64,000 nt of DNA from Zhengitettix transpicula (taxonomy: Eukaryota; Arthropoda; Insecta; Orthoptera; Tetrigidae), in contig CM073593.1 of assembly GCA_037074705.1 (NCBI GenBank), positions 107,634,238 to 107,698,237 of the forward strand, read 5' to 3'. Both the position numbers and the translations under genes were made by a program. The notes below the pieces were generated by a model. That model did no database searches and was not told the DNA's origin. It worked only from the letters and a program-made list of their open reading frames with translations. Each line of letters begins with the position of its first letter. The first letter of the stretch is position 1. Shown here one piece after another: positions 58,301-64,000 of this stretch.

Positions 58301-61300
58301 TCAGAGTCCTTGAGCGGACAGGGCTGTAACCTTCTCCATGATCCACAAGCTGTGCTCGGGCACGCTGACGAAGACTTCCCTGGTCTGCTTCCCTCTGCAC
58401 TGCATCCTGCCGTAGGTCAGACCCACGAGGACGTAACGTTCAGGATTCTCGTCGTCCGGGCAAACGAGGGGACTGCCGACGTCGTTCTTGAACATAAAGA
58501 CAGAAACGTATTTGTCTTGTGAACGTACACGCTTATATACGACTCCCTCAGTCAGAAGCTGACCTGACAGACTTGGCCTTGAGGCTTCGCTCTGGCGCAC
58601 AATTGGCCGCTTCCTGGCGCGTAGATTTCTTCCAGTTGCGTGCCCTTGACCACGTCCAGGCAGGTTGTTTCGTACCTCTGCACGGTCGTCCACGTCGTCT
58701 TCTTCATCGTCGTGATCCTGCTCTCGTCCGAGCCTGAAATCATCCCAAATGGGTTGTTCACTGAAAGTAAAACTTTTTTTTTCTTCATATCGAAAAGGAA
58801 TTTGTCGGGAAAGAATCGATTATCGATCAGGATATGATTTCGGATGTAAATAAAGACCTGATCAAGTTAAACACACACGTTACCAGACTGTAGCCGAGGC
58901 AGAGACGTGAAGTACCGTAGGGACGTTTTTACCCTCTCGATGTCTCTGCTTTTGTGGTTACGATGTTGAATTAAATTCATCGCAATAATATTATTTTTCG
59001 GAGTCTACGAGGATTCTACTCTACAGGGCGAATAAATTAAAATACACGGTCATGTGTTATGTTATTTAGTATCCTACAACCTCGAGGATTAGTTTAATTT
59101 TTTTTACACACCTGAAGACAGCAAGAAAGCATGCAGAAACGTTACGTAGATGTGTCTTTAGCTTTTATATTACTGTCGTTAAATTCTTCTTCTTCCACTA
59201 TCCGATAATTAAATTCTGCGGCATTTATAACTCCGGATTTGACTACAATAACGGTTATGTTTATGTAACACCCCTCACACACCTACACAGAAAGGGGTAA
59301 ATATTTTATATATATATAGAAAACATCGGGAGCAACTCTATCAATCTCTTTAACCCAGAAAAATATTTATTGGTCCTGTTTGCACGTTAGAAAAATTCCA
59401 TCCCCTTCAACCCTTGCTCGACAAGTTAAATCCCATAATTAAACTCAGCCGCATCCATAACGTCGGATTTAACTGCAAATTCTGATATTTTTTAGTTATT
59501 TTCTTCTGACGCATCTCACCCCCCACCCTGAAGGGTGCTCCCCTCCCATGCCGAAAAAGGTTGAAATGTCAGCCGTTTTTAAATAAGGAACGTAGGTTTT
59601 CCCGGTGAAGTTGCTGGATGAAGTTTTCTCGGGATTCCAACCGGGTAGCGTAGTTTTGTAGTCTTCACCTGAAGAAGATGGCGGTGCAAGCCATCGAAAC
59701 GTTGTGTTTACAAAACTATGCAACCCGGTTGGAATCCAGAGAAAACTTCATCCCGTTTTGACATGTTTGAAAATTTCCACCACCACCCCTGGGGGTTGGT
59801 AGACGTGTCTCACCCCAACACTTTTTGTGTCCTGGTCACAAGGAACACGTGATATTTTCTCCACGGGTGTATTTTGATGCATATTAAGATATTTCCAAGA
59901 GATCGGAGTGAAGCTGATGTTGTGATGACGTCAGACTTACTGTACTCGTCTCTGCCCCATCCCGTGGACAGACACGCGCGGTTGTCGAAGGAGAAGGAGT
60001 TTTGTCTGGGCAGACAGACGACGTTCACGGTGGCGGACGCCAGCAGAGGTTCCTTCAAGACGAGCAACGCCACGTCGTGGGCTAGGGTGACGTCGTCGTA
60101 GTCGTCGTGGATCTCCTTGAGCCGCACCAGACGCTCTTGCCTGGGCAGAGGCTCCGCCGAGCTCTGGTAGTCCCAGTCACCGGCGACGACCGTCAGGTGG
60201 CTGGCGTCGAACCTGGCAAAATAGAAAACAAAGAGGAGGATGAAGTGAAGCGGCGGACGTGGTCTGAGGACAGACTCTAGACCTACTCGTAGACGCAGTG
60301 CGCCGCGGTGACCACGACGCGCTCGTGGACCAGAGCCCCGCTGCACAGAGCGTCGCCGTCCCTGCCCTGCACCAGGACCGTCCACGGGAACTCGCCGAAG
60401 AAGGTCCGCGACGGCGCGTTCCAGCCGTCGCTCTTGTTCGCGTCCGGCTGTCGCCGGGTTCCACACGGTTCCGGATGAAGCCACACCTCGGGCACGCTGA
60501 TCGGCGCCTCGTGGACGGTCGCGCCCGACGACGGCTCGGGGCAGCAAACCTCCGTCTGCACGGGACACGAGCTGGTGGCCCTGAGAAACGTCCTCGCTAA
60601 GAGTTACACAAACAGACAACGTTTCTTCTGCCAATTGGCAGACCTTATCAAGCACTGAACGTCAACAAACTAAATGAGCCGGAACCTGTCAAACGGACCA
60701 AAGACATCAGGCACATTTTGGATAAACGTCGCAAAACTCCAGGAAGGGATTTTTCCTGACTAGGACCGTGACATCAGTCTGACGCGGTTTTGTTCAGCCA
60801 ATAAGGAAGTCTGTTACAAACTAGGAAGATTTAGTGAATTTAGAGACCCAGACAGGAAGACACTCGTTGTACGACTGTGGAGGCCTATGGTCGCAATGGC
60901 TCAGGAGGGTCGCCAAGTGTTTATAAAAATTAAAAAAAATACCATCACCACGTACTTGAACACTGTTTGGTCAATGCTGAGTGGGACCATAATGCACTGT
61001 AATATGCGAAGCATTGTGAGGAATATCGCTGACGGATCACCTCTGGCGTGTTGTTGGCTGCGAGAGAGGAAGCGAAATTCAAACATGGACGACGAGTGAA
61101 GAGTTTCAGATTTTTTTTTTTGGTTTTTGGTGACAGAAATAATAACTGTAAAGTGTCGAAGAGTTTTATGGACGTCTTTTAAATGTTGAAATGTCATTGG
61201 AGGAATCCACATGGTCTGTATGGGGATTAAATTATGTTAAAAGGGGCCAAGGAGATTGTGTGAGAGAATATATATATATATAGTTGACACGAACATTTGT

Positions 61301-62143
61301 TTACAAGAATTTACGTTCGGATATTACCTAGTATTAAAATACTGATTATTTTAATTCATTTACGCTCGCTGACTGTGTGTGCGTTCACCCCTGGTGCCTG
61401 CGTGTCTTGCGGGGTGGAAGATCGTCCAGGGGCCAGCCAGCTCTGATGACGTCAGAGTGTGACGTCACTGGTTCTCTAGTCGGAAAACTTGAGCAGGCGA
61501 AATGTCCTGCAGTGTCCCTGGGGTGTCGTTAAACACGTGGTGAGTTCTGATTGGCGGTTGAGCGTTGAGGTTGATCCACACGCACGTGAGTGTCAAGTTC
61601 TGCTCGATTAAAGAGATTTAAACGTGAATATTGGTGAATGTTGAATTTCTCCTTGGGCATTGGGTCACCTGAAGGCGTGACTTATAAATTGAGATTTTAG
61701 TTTTGTTCTAAATATTGTCTTGGCATTTCCCCCCGAGTTATTCAGTAATTAAGTATCATTTATCTACCGCAAGGGCCTGGACGATACGTGACGACACGTC
61801 CGGCCATCTTTGGAGCGCCAGCGAGGATGAAACAAACTGGGACTCACCTCTTCCGGAGGATTCCGAACCCGCTCTTGGTGATGGACCCTCCGAGGCACAA
61901 GTAGAACTGGACGCAGCGACATCCGGACATGGCGTCGCAAGGACACGGGGCGAAACTGCTGCTGCTGCTGTTGCCGGTCTTCTCCGTGGTGGTGGTGGTA
62001 TTCAAGTCCTGGATGATGACAGAGGGCGGACTTATCTTGGGCGGCGTGTTGTGAGCGCCCATCTGAAAGAGCTTGGCCTTTCTGGAAGTGACGCAGTGCT
62101 GCGCCACCAAGCAGCACAAGACGAGCATCGCGCGCAGGCTCAT
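58301..62143 (-). CDS. SPH6: clip-domain serine protease homologue, 405 aa, five exons
   Basis: Exons, in transcript order, are 62143-61848, 60580-60287, 60212-59941, 58733-58564 and 58486-58301 (TGA), phases 2-2-1-0, 406 codons. Signal peptide MSLRAMLVLCCLVAQHCVTS was chosen as start; the longer upstream frame has no support. A Thr/Ser-rich run precedes clip cysteines CPCDAMSGCRCVQFYLC and CPVQTEVCC (eight cysteines). Then come EPCGTRR, GEFPWTVLVQ, LCSGALV, TAAHC (His kept), GDWDYQ, HDVALLVL (Asp kept), TGWGRDEY and NDVGSPLVCP (Ser to Val). The last exon is shorter than in SPH5 and lacks the VSWG motif, reading YVLVGLTYG. The 74-base intron between exons 2 and 3 is typical of compact insect introns. 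Intron 3 contains the best hammerhead-like locus of the window. Secreted pseudo-enzyme; role inferred from family. Confidence 0.89.
59112..59142 (+). ncRNA. Hammerhead-like motif (weak stem), SPH6 intron 3 flank
   Basis: CTGAAGA, C, AGCAAGAAAGCATGCA, GAAACGTTACG. The boxes are intact and helix II weak. Confidence 0.35.
59205..59870 (+). repeat. Dispersed repeat P, split by a hammerhead-bearing insertion
   Basis: Family blocks at 59205-59570 and 59755-59870 (TTTGAAAATTTCCACC onward) are interrupted by the inverted-repeat element of about 59575-59755. Confidence 0.6.
59585..59755 (+). mobile_element. Hammerhead-bearing foldback element in SPH6 intron 3
   Basis: Arms 59617-59660 and 59709-59752 are about 44-base inverted repeats. 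Between them at 59669-59704 is CTGAAGA, A, GATGGC/GCCATC (six perfect pairs, seven-base loop), GAAACGTT. CAC before and GTG after give inner helix I pairs, then an internal loop, then the long arms. It is the best-folding copy in the window. The left flank is also found at 20311-20367. Confidence 0.6.
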
Positions 62144-62424
62144 GGTCGGTGATCCTCCACAAGGGACTGTTGGCCTGGACCTGCAGAACTTCCTCCGATC
62201 CTTGCTTGACGCGGACTCGGCGTTGCGGTCAGGCAGGAAGTCGGACCCGATAGCAACGGAGGAAATTAGCAGCCAGACGCACGTAGTTTCTAGATTTCTG
62301 CCATAACCAGACATTTCAAAATACGTTCGGATCTATTTTTTTAATAAACCCCCAATTACAAGTCCCACGTGACATAATCACAGTTGTAAATAACCAGACT
62401 TTGTTATAGAACTTTCTTAATGTC

Positions 62425-62665
62425 ATTATTTAGATTATTCGGGTATTCCGTTGTCTTGGAGTAGATGCGTGAGCGAGAAAAAGTGGTAAAAAGGCAAAGA
62501 AGAGGAGGAAAGAACGCAAGAAAAACAAAAAGGAAGAGAAAGGTTAAAGAGATGACGTGAAGGATCGTCTAGAAGATCAGAAAAAAAATATGTTGAGATG
62601 TACTCCAAGCGAATAAAACAAAGCAAAGAAAAAAACAGATATAAATAAAGAGGCAGCGTGAAGGA
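62425..62665 (+). repeat. Dispersed purine-rich repeat shared with 22.1 and 51.8 kb
   Basis: TATTCCGTTGTCTTGGAGTAGA and the GGTTAAAGAGATGACGTGAAG block match the copy at 22128-22300 in the same orientation. Confidence 0.6.
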
Positions 62666-62739
62666 AAAAAAAGTTAGGACTCTGTATACAGTCACTCTAG
62701 GCCCAGGCCGAATTTACTACAAACTGGGGGGGTTACGGA

Positions 62740-63100
62740 TGTGTCTGCGTTTAATTATGACATTTAACTTGCCGTTTAGCTCCTCCCCCCCCCCCTACAC
62801 CTCAGGAGGACGGGAGTGGAATTTTAGAAACATGGCAACACTGTCAATATTTGCGTAGTAGTAGTAATAATAATAATAATTTTCAGCCTTAATTAGATTC
62901 ATAGTAATTCTCTGGTCGTTGGTTGTGTATAATTTCAACCGCCTTTCGGCATGGGAAGGGGAGCACCCTTAGGGGGTGGGGGTGGAGGACGTTATAAGAG
63001 AATAACGCGAATTCCTCCGAGATCGGAGTCAAATCCAGGGTTATGGATGTCGCTTAGTTTAATTATGACGTCCCCCGGGCAACGCCGGACACCCAGATAG
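62740..63100 (-). repeat. Dispersed repeat P
   Basis: GTGTATAATTTCAACC, AGCACCCTTAGGGG and CGAGATCGGAGTCAAATCC blocks, ending CCCCCGGGCAACGCCGG. Confidence 0.6.
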
Positions 63101-63109
63101 AATAATATA

Positions 63110-63780
63110 TATAACCTAGTAAATATATATGTAACTGCATGCTTTATTATAACCTTATTTTTCAATCGTATCTAAATATGTTTTAACTTAATTCAAACAA
63201 CCCTGTTTTAAAGAATGTGTTTTTTAAAATAAATCGGAGACTGTGTAAATGTTTGTTGTTATTATTGATCTATATAGAGAGAGTGTGAGAAAGGACGGAC
63301 GTGAGTTACCGCACCCGGGGCGGAAGATTTCTGCCTAATCACCTGACGTCATCCCATTACTACAAGCAGTCAATAACATGGTCAGGGAAAGAGCGACCAT
63401 CTTCCCCACACGTAGGCTGGGACGCATTTCCCTGTTACGTTTACGTTTACGTTGCGTCTGTCTCCGCCGCGAGTGAACGTCTCGGCCGATCTACTTTATC
63501 TTTTACCGTTAATTACTGCAGAATTTGTAACACTAATTAATGACAGTCGAACTTTTCTCTTCCGAATCGAATCTTAAGAGACGCTCGATCAAGTTCCACC
63601 TCAATTCTTCGTTTCGAAACTAAAACGGTGAAATAAAAAATCACTACCCGAAATTATTACTGTCTTCCAGTCTGTTATGGACACCACATTTTTTCTGGGA
63701 CTTTGGCAACACTGTCCATAAATATATATTTATTTACTTCCACATTGGAATTTGAGATTTATAAAGAACTGTGTGTGTGG
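63110..63780. other. Region without recognised features
   Basis: Mixed-composition sequence. 63300-63480 is more GC-rich but shows no recognised domain or repeat family. Confidence 0.35.
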
Positions 63781-63784
63781 GTGC

Positions 63785-64000
63785 CCGGTGGTGGTCCTAA
63801 TTAAACTCAGCGACATCTATAACCCCGGATTCGAATCCATTCTCGGTAGTTTTTTGCATTATTTTCATGTAAACACCCCTCCACCCCCACCCCTTAGTGG
63901 TGCTCCCCTCCCATGCCCCGAAAGGGAGTTGAAATTATACACAAAATAAACCACTATCAATCTCATTGGCTCCTACCCCCCAAAAAAAATATTTATCTGA
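63785..64000 (+). repeat. Dispersed repeat P, cut by window end
   Basis: Blocks CGACATCTATAACCCCGGATT, CCACCCCCACCCC and GTTGAAATTATACACAAA identify the family. Confidence 0.6.

Noticed and set aside
60600..61240. Short frames in SPH6 intron 1
   Set aside because: No recognised domain, no supporting splice sites; sequence lies wholly between exons 1 and 2 of SPH6.
1..64000. CRISPR arrays, operons, ribosome binding sites, prophage
   Set aside because: The DNA is eukaryotic with spliced genes. The tandem repeats lack the repeat-spacer regularity of CRISPR.

Overview
The window is eukaryotic nuclear DNA, almost certainly from an insect. The genes are split by GT-AG (and two probable GC-AG) introns. 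Their products are secreted clip-domain serine protease homologues (SPHs) of the phenoloxidase-activating-factor-2 / masquerade type. The intergenic DNA is AT-rich and packed with decayed retroelements. The sequence does not fix the order or species.

Genes. Six paralogous SPH genes were assembled by hand from splice sites and reading phase. SPH1 (minus, 1-1941) is 3'-truncated by the window edge. SPH2 (plus, 21748-29418) and SPH3 (plus, 33834-40979) follow. SPH4 (minus, 41786-44882), SPH5 (minus, 49005-54265) and SPH6 (minus, 58301-62143) complete the cluster. The five complete genes share one architecture: five coding exons with intron phases 2-2-1-0. They encode a signal peptide and clip domain, a linker cysteine, then a trypsin-like domain split by three introns. 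Predicted lengths are 331, 355, 422, 403 and 405 residues. All five have lost the catalytic serine (replaced by Glu, Tyr, Tyr, Gly and Val in SPH2 to SPH6). SPH2, SPH3 and SPH4 have also lost the catalytic histidine. SPH1 looks like the conventional PPAF2-like member. The others are diverged tandem duplicates, probably haemolymph cofactors or regulators in melanization or immune cascades.

Layout. 1-2 kb holds the SPH1 exons. 2-21.7 kb is gene-poor, with reverse transcriptase fragments, Penelope-like GIY-YIG fragments, a ~165-bp satellite (13.2-14.7 kb), and several copies of a ~500-bp SINE-like element. 21.7-41 kb holds SPH2 and SPH3 with repeat-filled introns. 41.8-62.1 kb holds SPH4-6, SPH3 and SPH4 being tail-to-tail. 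62.2-64 kb is repeats.

Most interesting non-genic signal. More than 20 loci carry a motif CTGANGA, one spacer base, a variable hairpin, then GAAACGT. It matches the catalytic core of a hammerhead ribozyme. The hairpin arms covary between copies, and at 59.6-59.75 kb long arms provide a helix I. Degenerate versions also lie in the monomers of two tandem arrays (13.2-14.7 kb and 39.7-40.3 kb). Together with Penelope-like GIY-YIG fragments this suggests Penelope-associated small hammerheads and retrozyme-like arrays. Their activity cannot be judged from sequence alone.
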